Positions 31,757 through 42,966 of a stretch of 64,000 bases of DNA are shown here, piece after piece. The stretch spans positions 16,137,790 through 16,201,789 of the forward strand of contig ML677335.1 of the NCBI GenBank assembly GCA_007922305.1. The letters run 5' to 3'. The first letter of the stretch is position 1, and each line of letters begins with the position of its first letter. Source of the DNA: Dermatemys mawii (taxonomy: Eukaryota > Chordata > Testudines > Dermatemydidae). The notes under the pieces are model-generated. The model did no database searches and was not told where the DNA came from. It saw only the letters and a list, made by a program, of their open reading frames with translations. The translations under genes and the position numbers were made by a program.

Positions 31757-32770
31757 TTTAGCGATTGTGCTGATACGGAATGCAGTTAAGCAATCATAAA
31801 TGTAACTCAGGGATTTAGATGTGGGAATTATACTTGAGCTTCAATCAGTTACCAAAGAGCTATTTCATCTAAGAATAACTTAACAATTAAGCAGCATTGC
31901 TTTCCTTAGCCTTCGCTAAGTAGGAAAGGAAATCTTAGAACAGTACATGGCTTTTCTTTAACACCCAAACACAAAACAATAGTAAAAGGGTAAATTTTCC
32001 ATCAGAGAAAGAAGGATAAATTGATACTTTTATCTTGAGCGAGTCTCTTCATGCAGATATTAGTGGTTCACTCAGTTGAAAACATTTGAGGGAATGGGTA
32101 AGAGTACCAGCCATTTCACAAACTTCAGTTGCCCCCATTGTGCTTCAATTGTCATCTTTAGTTCCTTAAGAAAATGTTTGTCCTAAACTAGGTGTTTCCA
32201 TAATTAACACAAAGCTAACTCAAAGTTTGGCAGGGACTAGAACTACTGCTTGGATGTTTTCTGCACTGAGCTCCTACTTGATCACAGCTAGTGCTCAGAA
32301 TTTTTGTGTCTAATGAAGCCAACATCTGTGAAACACTATTTATTTAGGGTTTTTTAAAGCACCAATCCAAACAGTTTTTTAATATTTAAAGAGACACTAC
32401 AATAGAAGTACAAAAAACTACCCATGCAATTTTGGCTAAAACAAAAGCTTGTCCAAACAAATAGAGCACTCTGCGTATCTGGACAGCTCACACCCCTCCA
32501 CAAAGTCCCAAGAACAGAGCTAAGCCTTGCAGTTTACTCTAAGGATCAACAGGCCCAGGCTCCATTAGAGTAAGAAGAAAGGAGGAGAAGATTACCAGAG
32601 CAAAGAACTTTCTTAAGGAAAATGCCCTACCACCACATCCCTCTTCCAAATCAGCGGTGCTTGGCTTGGAAACCTCTGCTGGCTGTGGCAACATTTCATG
32701 GGGAGAAACATGGCCTCTGAAGAAAGCCAGCCTTCTCAAACCTTTGGACTTTATATGGTAGGTCAAGAAC
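31757..32770. other. nothing recognised
   Basis: AT-rich, no coding frame of note. Confidence 0.4.
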
Positions 32771-32779
32771 AACATAAAC

Positions 32780-33190
32780 CCTGTCTGAAAGCTAATCCGA
32801 AGCCAGTACAGACCACCAATGATATGTCTATTGCATAAAGTACCACAACCACAGTCTAAACTAACTTTAAGCTTCCAAATAGTCTTTAAGGGATAGCCTC
32901 ACATAAAGCACATTACAGTATTCTAATACGTAAGTGAGAAAGGCAAGACCAATATGTAGCAAGGTCTCCACCTGAAAGGAATGGTTGCACGCTTCTCACT
33001 AGCAACGGATAGGTAAAAAAAAATCCCTCTTTGCCCCTGTTTGTGCCTGGATGTCAAGGATTAGTTGAGGTTCTAGCAAGACTTTCAGGCTGAGAAAGTG
33101 AGTCACAAAGGCAGGTGTGACTGGCCTACACAAAGGGTGGTCTGGGAGCTGTAATGGTAGCCCTGTCCCACTGGAGGATTGCCCCATGTT
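32780..33190. repeat. possible old LINE fragment
   Basis: AAAGCTAATCCGAAGCCAGT, AGCTTCCAAATAGTCTTTAA and CATTACAGTATTCTAATACG follow the order of an interspersed reptile repeat I have seen, probably LINE-derived. I cannot name it. Confidence 0.3.
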
Positions 33191-34164
33191 GGGGGAATCC
33201 TTAGGGTAGGTGCTTTAAACTGCATTTAAGGCAGTTTTGTGCAGCCAGAATGGTGCAAAACCGCCATAGTGTGGATCATTCGATCCTGTTGTTTTTCCAA
33301 AGAACATACAATGAACAGCACAAGCAGCAGCAGTCCTAGCCTCTCCACACTACTCACTGTGTCTCTCAACAGCCCAGAGCTGACGGGTCACTTCTAGGGA
33401 TGAATGGGGAGTTCAGTCTGTGACTGTTCAGTCTTTGCCCTTGGTGACCAGCAAATATGCTAGTTTTGTTGTTTTTGAAGTGAACAGCTGTCCAGGAGAA
33501 ACTGACCTCTGCTCTCAATAAATCTCCCAATAGCTGTTACGTAGTAACGACTTACGACTGCTTAGAGGCAGAGTTAAATTCAGTCCCATGACTTCAAAAT
33601 GAGATTCTTTGTATCCTGTTACCAAATCTGAGCCCCCCAGTCTCCGAATTACTGAATTTCTTTACTTACAGTAAGCAAACATATGAAGCTAGCAATTCAG
33701 TTCATGTTTTCTGAAGTGACACTTTTCTAGGAGAGAGGAATTATTACCACATGAACTACTTGCTGTTTACCATCAGTACCTTTAAATTTTGACCAGTTTT
33801 TGCTATTTATTAGTTAAAATTCAAAATCTAAAACTAATTCCCATACCTTAACTATTCTTTCAACAAATCTGGTTTATTGTACAGATAATAAACTAGATGA
33901 AATAAAATAAACCATTGTGGGATTAGCTATGCTTAAGCTGGACTCCTTTTTATTGTGTCTTAGCAACCACAAAGACAGTGTTTGCTACTGAAACAGCAAA
34001 ACAAGTATGGGGATTTTTGGATATGTGGTATGACTAGGATTAAGTTTTTTAAAGAAGATACCTCATAAAACTGTGGCTGAAATAACTGAAGCATAAGGTT
34101 TTCCATCTACCTGCAAAGGGTTTTGCAATCACACTTGAAGCAAAGTTGTGTTGGCGTAATTGTA
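33191..34164. other. nothing recognised
   Basis: AT-rich with no gene-like signal. Confidence 0.4.
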
Positions 34165-34262
34165 CAGTGATTGTGAGCTCTTCAGAGCAGGGATTTTGTT
34201 TTCAGATGTAGGTGGACAGTAGTATGCTGTGGGTGCTACTGAACTACAAATAAATATTTCTT
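34165..34262 (+). repeat. LINE-type tail fragment
   Basis: TGTGAGCTCTTCAGAGCAGG, GTGGGTGCTACTGAACTACA and AATAAATATTTC fit the end of the same tail family as 25065-25200, including the A-rich terminus. Confidence 0.4.
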
Positions 34263-35729
34263 TATTTTGTATAATACATTTAAACTTAGTTTGGGAAAGT
34301 ACTGAGGGCCAAACTGTGATACCTATACTCATCACTTCAATGGGACTTCTTGTGTAGTAGGATATTAGTTTGAATAAGGCTATCCCAATCTGGCTGAAAT
34401 GATACATGAACATCAGGAATTTTAAAATTACATATACAATAGTGCAATATCATGCTGAAGAAAAAAAATAAATTAAGAAGTTTTTTGTAAGGCTAAATAT
34501 TGTTTTTCTATAGCAAAATTGGGGAAAACAGACACTGAACAGAGACTGATTAAGGAGATAAACATAGTACGAAGAAAAATGATCCTTCGTATGAAAATCT
34601 AAACACAACCACAGAGCAAAATCTTTTCTAGCAAAAAACCCATTAGTATTTATCACCTTCTATTAATTTAATCATAGTTTAGGGGAAGTCTATCATAAAA
34701 CTTTAATGAACTGGAAAAAGGAACATTTTGTTTTGTAACATGAGCTTCATTTGTTTGCTACAGTTTAGTTCTTTGTTGATTTTGGCAACAACCCCCAATC
34801 TTTCAATTACTATCCCCGCACATTCTACCCTTCTGTAACATTGGCTTAAATACGTCATTAATTTGCCTTAGTTTCCAAATGGAATGATGTGATATTGACA
34901 GTCTAGTGAGCAGTGTCTGAAAGATGTACCAAGCAAGACTGTGCTAGATGTCAGAAGCTTTCAGATCTGTCAAGAATCAAATATATGCGCTCACACTCAG
35001 ATATATGAGAATACATCACTCACCATACTGCAGATTTAAATGGTTTACAAATGCTTGCATAAGCCTGGCATATGGTCAAGCCTGTGGATGGACAAAGAAT
35101 GTGCCAGCTATGAAGTATCAGCAAAATACGCCTACAAAGTGTTATCTAATGAAAGGATCATTATTCTTTCATCAGCAGTGCTTAGGAAATAAATTAACTT
35201 TTTTTTAAAAAAACAACTTTGAATCACAGATAACAAATCCTTGCTTCATTAAAATTGGAAAGTTTTAATAGGAATATGCCAATAGCTTCAACAACTGAAT
35301 AGTTTAAAAAAACCATAAATAAAATGTACTTATTTAAAATGGAACTTCTCCAACAAAACATACAGTAAACAAATACATGATCCAGTTTATTAAGTGAAAT
35401 TGGCCTTACTGCATTTTGAAAATAATATATGCATGTTGGGATTAACATCAGTTAGACTAGCAAAGAACTTGGTCCGTAACTTTTCCAAAGTTTTTCCAAA
35501 ACTTGAAATTTAAGTCTTTTTGGTTTTCCCTGATCAACATACTTGAGAAATGTCTTTTCAGAATCTATATGCAGAGATTTTATATAGCTGAGGTGTTTTT
35601 AAAATAGGAGTCTAACATTCAGCTGCTAAATACACATTTAGGCATGTGACAGAGGATTAAGAGTCTGCCAGTCATGTATGTGTTATGGTGCCAGAAAGTA
35701 ATAGGATGCATGCAGAGAGGAAGGATAGT
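34263..35729. other. nothing recognised
   Basis: AT-rich. Frames up to 94 codons are unrecognised. AGGGCCAAACTGTGATACC at about 34305 resembles one arm of a palindromic MITE. Confidence 0.4.
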
Positions 35730-35734
35730 TCCAA

Positions 35735-35945
35735 TGATTAGTGCACTAGACTGGATTCAAGTTTCTGCTTCACCACAGACTTCTTCTGTGATCTTGGGAA
35801 AGTCACTTGGTCTCTCTGTACCTCAATTTCCCATCTGCAAAGAGAGGGGTAATAGTACCTCCCTGTCTCATAGGGGTCTTCAGTGTATTTATTCTAAGAT
35901 TGTGGGTGGCTCAAACTCTATGGTAATGGGCCTATACAAATATCC
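35735..35945 (+). repeat. MIR-type SINE
   Basis: A tRNA-like head (AATGATTAGTGCACTAGACTGG) is followed by the core TGTGATCTTGGGAAAGTCAC, CTCTCTGTACCTCAATTTCC and AATAGTACCTCCCTGTCTCA. Full-order MIR in plus orientation, diverged. Confidence 0.75.
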
Positions 35946-37422
35946 TAGATAGAGTGGAGGAAGTATGAACTGGCACTGATAGGAACAAGATCAAAAACTG
36001 ACCATAATCTAAAGAAATGAATATTGCGGCGGCTTTTGACATAACCTTGGAGACAGAAGGCTGGAAGGAAAGTCCAAGAACATAATGAGGCAATAATAAT
36101 CATCTTGTCTTCCCCACATATGGGATTTCTGATCAAGACTCTTGTGTAAAAGTTAATGAAATGTAACTTTGATGGGTTTTAATGGACACTTCCATGCAAG
36201 AGAGACATGGATGGCCAGGAGGACTTTTTTTTTTAAAGTGGGTCCTGAACATAAAATTTTGATTTTGTGGAAGCTACATTTTCAAAAATCATTTTGGTGG
36301 AAAATAGTCAACCATCTCTAAGCGTGACCTTCGGTCCTAAGGCTAAGAGAGATATTGGGTACTTTATACTTTTCATTTTGGGTTATAAAGGGGAAAAAAA
36401 CATTTCCTTTTCTAAAATTACAGAGGCGTATTCTAATTCATCTCTTGTGGTGAAGATGATGAAAGACAGGGCAAAAAGAGCTATGCCCACCCACTTCCCC
36501 GGGCTCAACAGAAGCGTCTGCACAGGTGCTGCACATGGTATGAACTTCACAGTGGAGGAAGTGGTCAGCCATGTGTGACAGCCATTCTCCACAACTTCAT
36601 ACCCCCTCTACAGCAAATCCTGCATGATTTCTGATGCCACAGAATGCTAATCTTCCCAATGTTACTTTACATCTTGTCCCCTGACCCTGATACATGTCAA
36701 TTCCTGTTTTATGTAAGTGCTGATTCATACCCCAAAAGTGGGGTTTGATACCTAACCTGAGAGTCTGAATTTGAAAGTTGAGCCCTTCCCATTTCATAGC
36801 CACAGGAAAGAATATCTTTCCTTCCATACTCAACAGCATAAAACGCAGATAGTGCTCAGACAAGGAGGAACTGTCGACTTTGATATACAATAGATCCTTT
36901 TTCAGCATTCTATATTTCTGAAGAAAATCTGGAATCTTCTGTCCCATCACTCAATAAACAGAGGAAGCTGGACAGTTTTTGCAGAAGCTAGCTTACAGAT
37001 GACATTTGGATCTACTTTTGTAACAGTAGATACTACTTGTAGGTATCCAAAAAGAATACCAGATGTACAAGGCTGAAGACAATCTTAGAACTTCAGTTAA
37101 TCCAGTAAATATATCTTTAACTAAATAATTCTGTCACAATTTACTTCACTTATTTTTCACAACAGTTGCAGTTCAAAGTTGTGTTTACTGTAATTATGTT
37201 CAGCTGATATGCACCAGCTGTCTTGATATTATTCGCAAGGTTTTTGTAACATTCATTTGATCTCTCTCTCAAGGCCCCATGTTGAGGCTACAATGATCTT
37301 TCAGATTGCTTATCATGGCCATGATCCTGCAAAAAGGATGAGATTCCCTTTGGAGCCCATTTATGCTGCTACTTAACTGGACAGAGAAATCAGAGGTGAG
37401 GCATACAAGACATTTCTCCTCT
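35946..37422. other. nothing recognised
   Basis: Frames 36267-36578 plus and 36597-36950 minus are just over 100 codons but resemble no protein I know and show no exon signals. A lone GATCCTGCAAA MITE arm lies at about 37323. Confidence 0.4.
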
Positions 37423-37430
37423 AAGAGGAG

Positions 37431-37553
37431 TAGGGTGACCAGACAGCAAGTGTGAAAAATCAGGATGGTGGTGGTGGGGGTAATAGAAGCCTATATAAGA
37501 AAAAGACCCAAACATCAGGACTGTCCCTATAACCAGGACATCTGGTCACCCTA
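37431..37553. mobile_element. hAT-type MITE (TAGGGTGACCAGA family)
   Basis: TAGGGTGACCAGACAGC on the left and CATCTGGTCACCCTA on the right are inverted repeats. Flanks AAGAGGAG (37423-37430) and CAGAGGAC (37554-37561) match at 6 of 8. Opposite orientation to the copy at 10518. Confidence 0.75.
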
Positions 37554-37561
37554 CAGAGGAC

Positions 37562-38404
37562 TCAAAGCACGAAGCATCACTATCTTGACGTAGAGGAGAA
37601 TGGCCCTGGCAACTGAATGTGCATCTCCCACCCAGCACTGCAGTACATTGCCTATAGGCAGGACCAATGTGAAGACTCTCTAAAAATAAATTCTCCAAGC
37701 ACAAAATGCAGCAGAAATATTACTGAGTGTCTTACGTGACACTAAAACAAATCAAGATGTACAATCTTATTACAATTCCCCCATTTGAAATATAACAACA
37801 GGTGTGTCTACAGCAACTCAAAGGATTTCAGAGTGATTTACAAACTTCAGTGAATCAAGAACTGTACACAATCAATGAGGCAGGCAAGTTCCAATATTGG
37901 ATAACTTTAACACACTGCCACTTCTTAAGGCGAAGAGCTATACACCTCTACTGAAACTACTACACTCCTGTTGTGTGGTCTGGGAAAACAGTTAAGTAAT
38001 TATCCAGCAGAGATACAAACAACAAGAACAGAGAAGCCTCATTGTTTCACTGACTCGGATACTGAAGGCTCAGATATAAATGTTCCAAAGTAAATTCTCA
38101 AGTTTAAAGTCAAATGAACCTGATTCTGGCCTCTGCTATGGCTCTAATACACTGTCTCTGCAGCCATACAGAGGTCACAGTACAAGCTTCACCAGCTCCA
38201 AGAAATACCTCTGGTATATGGGGGGATTGCCCCTATAATGTCAGATCACTGGAACAGCCTTCAATCTTATTTGAAAAATGTGTTCAAAGTGCATTGGATG
38301 GGAATGTGCTCTGAAGAGAGTCTGAAGGACCTTAACAAATTGGAAGTGACCTGAACTGAAGGGAGGAGGAAGGATGTTATCCCATTGGGTGTGGGTCTTA
38401 CTTA
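37562..38404. other. nothing recognised
   Basis: No gene or transposon ends recognised. Confidence 0.4.
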
Positions 38405-38560
38405 ACAGTTCCGTTAATGACTACAAATGAAGAAAATATTTCATTAATTAAATTAGCAGATAATATTAAATTGGCTGGTGTCACAAAAGCAATTGAAAAG
38501 CAAGGAATAATAAAGCAGAGACTGGAGAGGTTAGAGTGTTTTTCATCTCACTCTGCACTG
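38405..38560 (+). pseudogene. CR1-like reverse transcriptase fragment
   Basis: The plus frame from 38417 gives LIKLADNIKLAGVTKAIEKQ and RLERLE, matching the block around the F/YADDTKL box of CR1 reverse transcriptase. The catalytic ADD has become ADN. Short and truncated at both ends. Confidence 0.6.
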
Positions 38561-39554
38561 TTTCACCCTGCAAGCCAGAGATATTTGCTGTCTGTAAACT
38601 TGTATTGTTGCATCTGAAAATGCTAAAGCTTGTTACACCAGCTGTTAGTTTGGATAAGCAACAGATTGCATATAAATCTTTATAACTTGCCTTTTATGTT
38701 TTTTTTTCACGCTGCAGAGCCAAATGAACCATTAAGACTAAGTTTGTTATACAGAAAGAGTGAATCAGCTTGCTTTTTGACTTTGGAGATGTAGAAGGAA
38801 CTTTGCGGTCACTGACTGTAATTAAAAGTTATTGAGTTGCAAATGTTTCTCTCCCCAAGCCAGCTTTTTTAATGGTGGGAAGGAAAGGTGAGTAAGTACT
38901 TGGTGTTCCTGTTCAGTCCATTTCTTAGGCTGGCAGCCAACACTAGCACTATTACTGTTATCTGAGTCTTCGTGTGATGGACATATACTAGGAGAGAGTC
39001 CCATAAGCCTGAGCAACAGCAATGATAGCATGCTGAAACTTAGACAACAGATACAGTATGGTGACATAAAAATAGACTGTTTTAAGTATTTCCTTTTTTC
39101 ATTGCATGAGAGGCCAAGACTGAATTCTGCTAAGGACTATAGCCAAGGAGAGCAGGCTAGAGTGATGTCACTTGGTTCAGGCATTGCACAAAAGCATGTA
39201 CTAAAAACTGACAGTAAAGATTTAAAACAAAGAAATATTTGCCTAACAGGTCTGTTACTACAGTGGTATCAGAGATCTTGTCACAAAGGGTCTCTTGTTT
39301 TGTGTACTGAATGGTTTACCTTCCAACTGATTTTCATACCAAAATATGCATTACCCTTAGCATTCACTTCAACAGGTTGTATTTAAAAAACATAGATTTT
39401 TTTTTAAATGTCAAGAAGAGTAATTACTGCTTCTATAGAACCAACTATACATGGCAACTTTTATTAGTAGTATACAAGCTCCCTATTTATTTGACTCTCG
39501 CGTTGACATATTAAGGGGCTCAGCCCTGAACAAGATTAATCCCTAAAACAATTT
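38561..39554. other. nothing recognised
   Basis: A 118-codon plus frame (39030-39386) has no recognisable domain. Confidence 0.4.
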
Positions 39555-39770
39555 CATAAAAAGAAGTGTGGTCTAAAGAGTTAAGCTCTTAACTGGGAGA
39601 CTTAGCGCACAAAAATTCTACTCCTGACTCCAACTTTAATTGCTTTTCTGACCTTGTGTCACAGTCACTTAATTTCTGTGTCTCATTTTTCCTATCTAAA
39701 AAATGGGTATAACAAATTTGTACTAATTACTGGCCTTAGAAGTAGATTAGTTACAAACATTGAATAAATG
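39555..39770 (+). repeat. MIR-type SINE
   Basis: A tRNA-like head (GTGGTCTAAAGAGTTAAGCT) is followed by GACCTTGTGTCACAGTCACT, TCTCATTTTTCCTATCT and AAAAATGGGTATAAC, the MIR order. Diverged. Confidence 0.6.
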
Positions 39771-40224
39771 TTTGTCAACTATTCTGAAAATATACTAAGT
39801 GTTTATTGAATCCTACTGTACAATATTTAAGACCTTTTAAAACCCTTTTCTCCAAAAAAATTCTAGATTTCACATTCAGACTATATGCTTATAAAGTGTT
39901 ATTTTAAAAATCTAATGAAGCCATTTGCATTGGTGTTGACACTTTGCATGTCTAAGTTCATCTCAATGAGATGTGAAATGTTCAGCTCATTAAAATTAGA
40001 AAATAGCTGGTAATGGCAGCAGAGACAGAACTTCGTGTACCTTGTGACACTATGAACCGTACAACTGAACACTGTATTTTAAATGCTGCATTTTGCTCTT
40101 TTCATGTAGTTTCAATGCTGTTTCACAAAACCTTAAATGATGATTGCTCTGTGCTATTTGCTATTGAGACTACACATTCTCTATTATTTGCATTTTAATG
40201 AAATATGTTAAAGTAAGATTGCTT
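39771..40224. other. nothing recognised
   Basis: AT-rich spacer before the next hAT MITE. Confidence 0.4.
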
Positions 40225-40232
40225 TCTCTTCA

Positions 40233-40349
40233 TAGCCTGACCAGAGAGCAAAGGTGAAAAATCAGGACAGAGGTGGGAGGTAATAAGAGCCTCTATAAGA
40301 CCCAAAAATCGAGACTGTCCCTATAAAATTGGGATGTCTGGTCACCCTA
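40233..40349. mobile_element. hAT-type MITE (TAGGGTGACCAGA family)
   Basis: TAGCCTGACCAGAGAGC on the left pairs with TGTCTGGTCACCCTA on the right. Flanks TCTCTTCA (40225-40232) and GCTCTCCA (40350-40357) match at 6 of 8. Third copy of this family in the window. Confidence 0.7.
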
Positions 40350-40830
40350 GCTCTCCAGGACCTGTATCAAAACAAGAGTTTTTCATGAAGGTATATGTGG
40401 AGCAAAATTTTAGATAATATTGCAAACTATTGTTGTTATAAAATTACAAAAGCCCTTCCTGAAACTTTTAGGGCTTGGTTACACTGGCACTTTATAGCGC
40501 TATAAAGCCCCCAAGAGCGCTATAACCTCTTCCCCGTCCACACTGGCAAGGCATGTAGAGCGCTATAACTGCTGAGTTATAGCGCTATTGTTAATCCACC
40601 TCCGCTTGGGGAATAAGGGCTGTAGCGCAGCTGCTGTAGCGCTACAGCAAGAATGTGGACACCAACTAGGCATTAATTGGCCTCCAGCCCGTCCCATAAT
40701 TCCCGTTCGAGCCACTCTGGTCATCACTTGCAAACTCTTTTGTCCTGTCCTCAGGTGACCACACGTCAGATCCGCCCTTTAAAGTTCCAGGGAAATTTGA
40801 AAATCCCCTTCCTGTTTGCTCCAGCCACGC

Positions 40831-40996
40831 GTGGCGTGCTCTCAGGGAATCCTTGCAGGTGATCATTCTCATTGATCTGATTGATTGCGTGGCGTGGTCT
40901 CAGGGAATCGTTGCAGGTGATCATTCTCATTGATCTGATTGATTGCGTGGCGTGGTCTCAGGGAATCGTTGCAGGTGATCATTCTGATTGATCGTC
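40831..40996. repeat. 58-bp tandem repeat, 2.9 copies
   Basis: Units start at 40831, 40889 and 40947, each beginning GTGGCGTG(C/G)TCTCAGGG and containing GCAGGTGATCATTCT. The second and third differ by one base (CTC versus CTG) before the third breaks off at the start codon of the Myb-like gene. It lies in the presumed promoter or 5-prime UTR of that gene. Confidence 0.9.
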
Positions 40997-41545
40997 ATGA
41001 CTCCACGTGCCATGCCTCCTCACAATAGGCGATCCCCAGCATGGAGCAATAGCGAGGTGCTGGACCTCATCAGCTGTTGAGGGGAAGAGGCTGTTCAGTC
41101 TCAGCTGCGGTCTAGCCGCAGGAATTTTGATACCTATGGGCAGATATCACGGGCGTTGGCGGAAAGAGGCCATGAGCGGGACACTCTGCAGTGCCGTGTT
41201 AAGGTAAAGGAGCTTAGGAATGCGTATCGCAAAGCCCGTGAGGCAAACGGCCGCTCCGGGGCAGCCCCGGTGACTTGCAGATTTTATAAGGAGCTGCACG
41301 CGATACTTGGTGGTGATCCTACGGTCACTCCATCAATCACCATGGACACTTCCCAGCCCACCAGTGAAGCGGGGGGGGTGAGGAGGAGGACGAAGAGCAG
41401 GAGGATGAAGAAGAGGAGGAGGAGGAGGACGAGGTGGCAGCGACCCAGGGCACAGAGGAGTCCCTGGACGCATGCAGCCAGGAGCTCTTCTCAACCCAGG
41501 AGGGCAGCCAGCCACAGCGTCCGGCGGTTGCAGGGGCCAGCTCAG
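40997..41545 (+). pseudogene. Harbinger Myb/SANT-like DNA-binding protein, exon 1 (broken)
   Basis: ATG 40997 opens MTPRAMPPHNRRSPAWSNSE, then VLDLISC and a TGA at 41078-41080 where the related copy has VWGEE. The frame continues GEEAVQSQLRSSRRNFDTYG, QISRALAERG, DTLQCRVKVKELRNAYRKA and CRFYKELHAILGGDP. This is a SANT/trihelix-like DNA-binding domain of the Harbinger accessory protein. A G-run at about 41370-41377 shifts the frame: the acidic tail and ESLDACSQELFSTQEGSQ continue in another frame from 41434. In the family, this protein binds subterminal DNA and aids nuclear import of the transposase. At least two lesions mean no intact product. The donor site is not certain; I end the exon near 41545. 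Confidence 0.75.
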
Positions 41546-41617
41546 CAGCGGATTGCAGAGGGAAAGCTGCTTTTCTATGGGGAAGGCAGGCAGCTTGGGG
41601 TGGAAAGGGATGCTTGC

Positions 41618-41920
41618 CTACATGTGGAATAGAGCATTGATGTAGTCTATCACCTCGCAGTAGTCATCATCAGTAATCTCTTCAAAGGTCTCAATAAGAG
41701 CGCTTGCAATGCGCCTGCGCAGGTTTCCCGGGAGAGCCAGCGTGGTCCCCGTCCCGGTCACGGTCACTAGTCCCCACCACTGTGCTACAATGGGTGGGGG
41801 GAGCATTGCTGCACATAGGCAAGCTGCATATGGCCCTGGGCGGAAGCTGCATCTCATTAAAATCCCTTCCCTTTGTTCCTCAGTGACTCGAAGCAACGAG
41901 ACATCTTCCAGGACAAACAC
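41618..41920 (-). other. antisense open frame in Harbinger intron region
   Basis: A minus frame of 100 codons without an ATG start follows an AG (TTCTCCGTAG) that could be a splice acceptor. It reads EDVSLLRVTEEQREGILMRC, FRPGPYAACLCAAM and WWGLVTVTGTGT, then ALPGNLRRRIASALIETF, EEITDDDY and INALFHM. It is opposite the intron of the Myb-like gene. The last third matches the minus frame in the other Harbinger copy (27227-27442) at 17 of 37 positions without gaps. I know no Harbinger protein like it. It could be a third gene, an antisense exon, or captured host sequence. Confidence 0.45.
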
Positions 41921-42177
41921 CTACGGAGAATGTTGGAACAGTGTTCAGAGTAGGGCTCCTGCCACTTCCCGGCACTCCCCACCCCCTCCCCCGGCACAGC
42001 TTTTCTGGGGCAGGGAAAAAATCATTTCCCTTGCCTCTGGAGTGCACTCACCATGGCAGGGGCTCCGTTGCTGTATCTGTGCCCTCTGCGGGACAGGCAA
42101 ACGGGGAATGCGGGGGAATCATAGGCATGTCTGCTCTTTACAAGGGAACCACTGTTAAATGTATCTTTTTATTTTAG

Positions 42178-42746
42178 AAGGGTCGTCCTTCAGCTCTGCG
42201 CCATCGCTCTTATCAACAGCTGAGAGGCTGAGGCGACTGAGGAAGCGGCCACGAAGGAGCAAAGAGGATCTTGTACAGCAAGTAATGCAAGAGGCTGTAA
42301 TGGAGAATTGAGTTGCACAGAGGTGGAGGAAGAATGAGAGCAAGTTGAGGGAGAAGGCGCGGAAGGAGAATGCGATTCACTGCCGGAAAAGCACCGATAA
42401 GCTGCTCTCATTACTGCAGCTTCAATTGGAGACTATGCAGTGGATTGTCACCCTTCAGGAGGAGAAGCACCGCGCTCACCACCCCAATTATCATTTGCCC
42501 CAAATCCCTTCCCCTTCTGTGCCTCAGTACCCTCCAGGCCACTATCATCAGCTATATGGTTATCACCATCCACAGCTGCCTCCAGCCCCTCTGTCTTCAC
42601 CGAACAACCCCCAAACCCCGGACCATTATCCACTGCAGTCAACCCCTAATAACATGCCTTACTGCCCTCCGCAAATGGGGTTCGGGGGACATGGCCACTG
42701 TGAGGGCACTGGAGACTCAGAGACCCGGATATATTCCGATCTCTGA
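42178..42746 (+). pseudogene. Harbinger Myb-like protein, exon 2 (broken)
   Basis: A strong acceptor (TCTTTTTATTTTAG, ending 42177) precedes a frame reading EGSSFSSAPSLLSTAERLRR, then RKRPRRSKEDLVQQVMQEAV. A TGA at 42309-42311 interrupts it. It resumes as QRWRKNESKLREKARKEN and KLLSLLQLQLETMQWIVTLQ, a likely coiled-coil, then a proline-rich tail ending ETRIYSDL at TGA 42744-42746. The basic patch RKRPRRSK could act as a nuclear localisation signal. The intron from about 41545 to 42177 joins it to exon 1. Family knowledge supports a role as accessory protein; the break is seen directly. Confidence 0.7.
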
Positions 42747-42829
42747 CTGACCCCATGCCACCCCCATTGCACTTCCCCCGGCTTCCCCCTCACATGCATC
42801 ACAATATTTTCTTTCAGCAACCGAAGTAC

Positions 42830-42880
42830 CTGTTCAATAAATGAATTGTCTTCTTAATAAATGGGTTTCTTTATTAAGTG
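42830..42880. terminator. convergent poly(A) signals of the Harbinger genes
   Basis: AATAAA occurs on plus at 42836-42841 and 42856-42861, after the Myb-like stop codon. TTTATT at 42870-42875 gives AATAAA on minus, after the transposase stop. The two genes therefore share a compact convergent 3-prime gap of about 220 bp. Confidence 0.7.
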
Positions 42881-42966
42881 TACATACATTATTACAGGCT
42901 ACAGAAAAGCAAATGCCTGTTCCTATTAAAAGAATGATCCCTCCCTCCCTCCATCTGCACCTCACT

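Noticed and set aside
40831..40996. CRISPR-like array
   Set aside because: Units are directly adjacent with no spacers; it is a simple tandem repeat in a eukaryotic transposon.
42370..42750. 126-codon plus frame overlapping Harbinger exon 2
   Set aside because: Out-of-frame shadow of the Myb-like protein exon.
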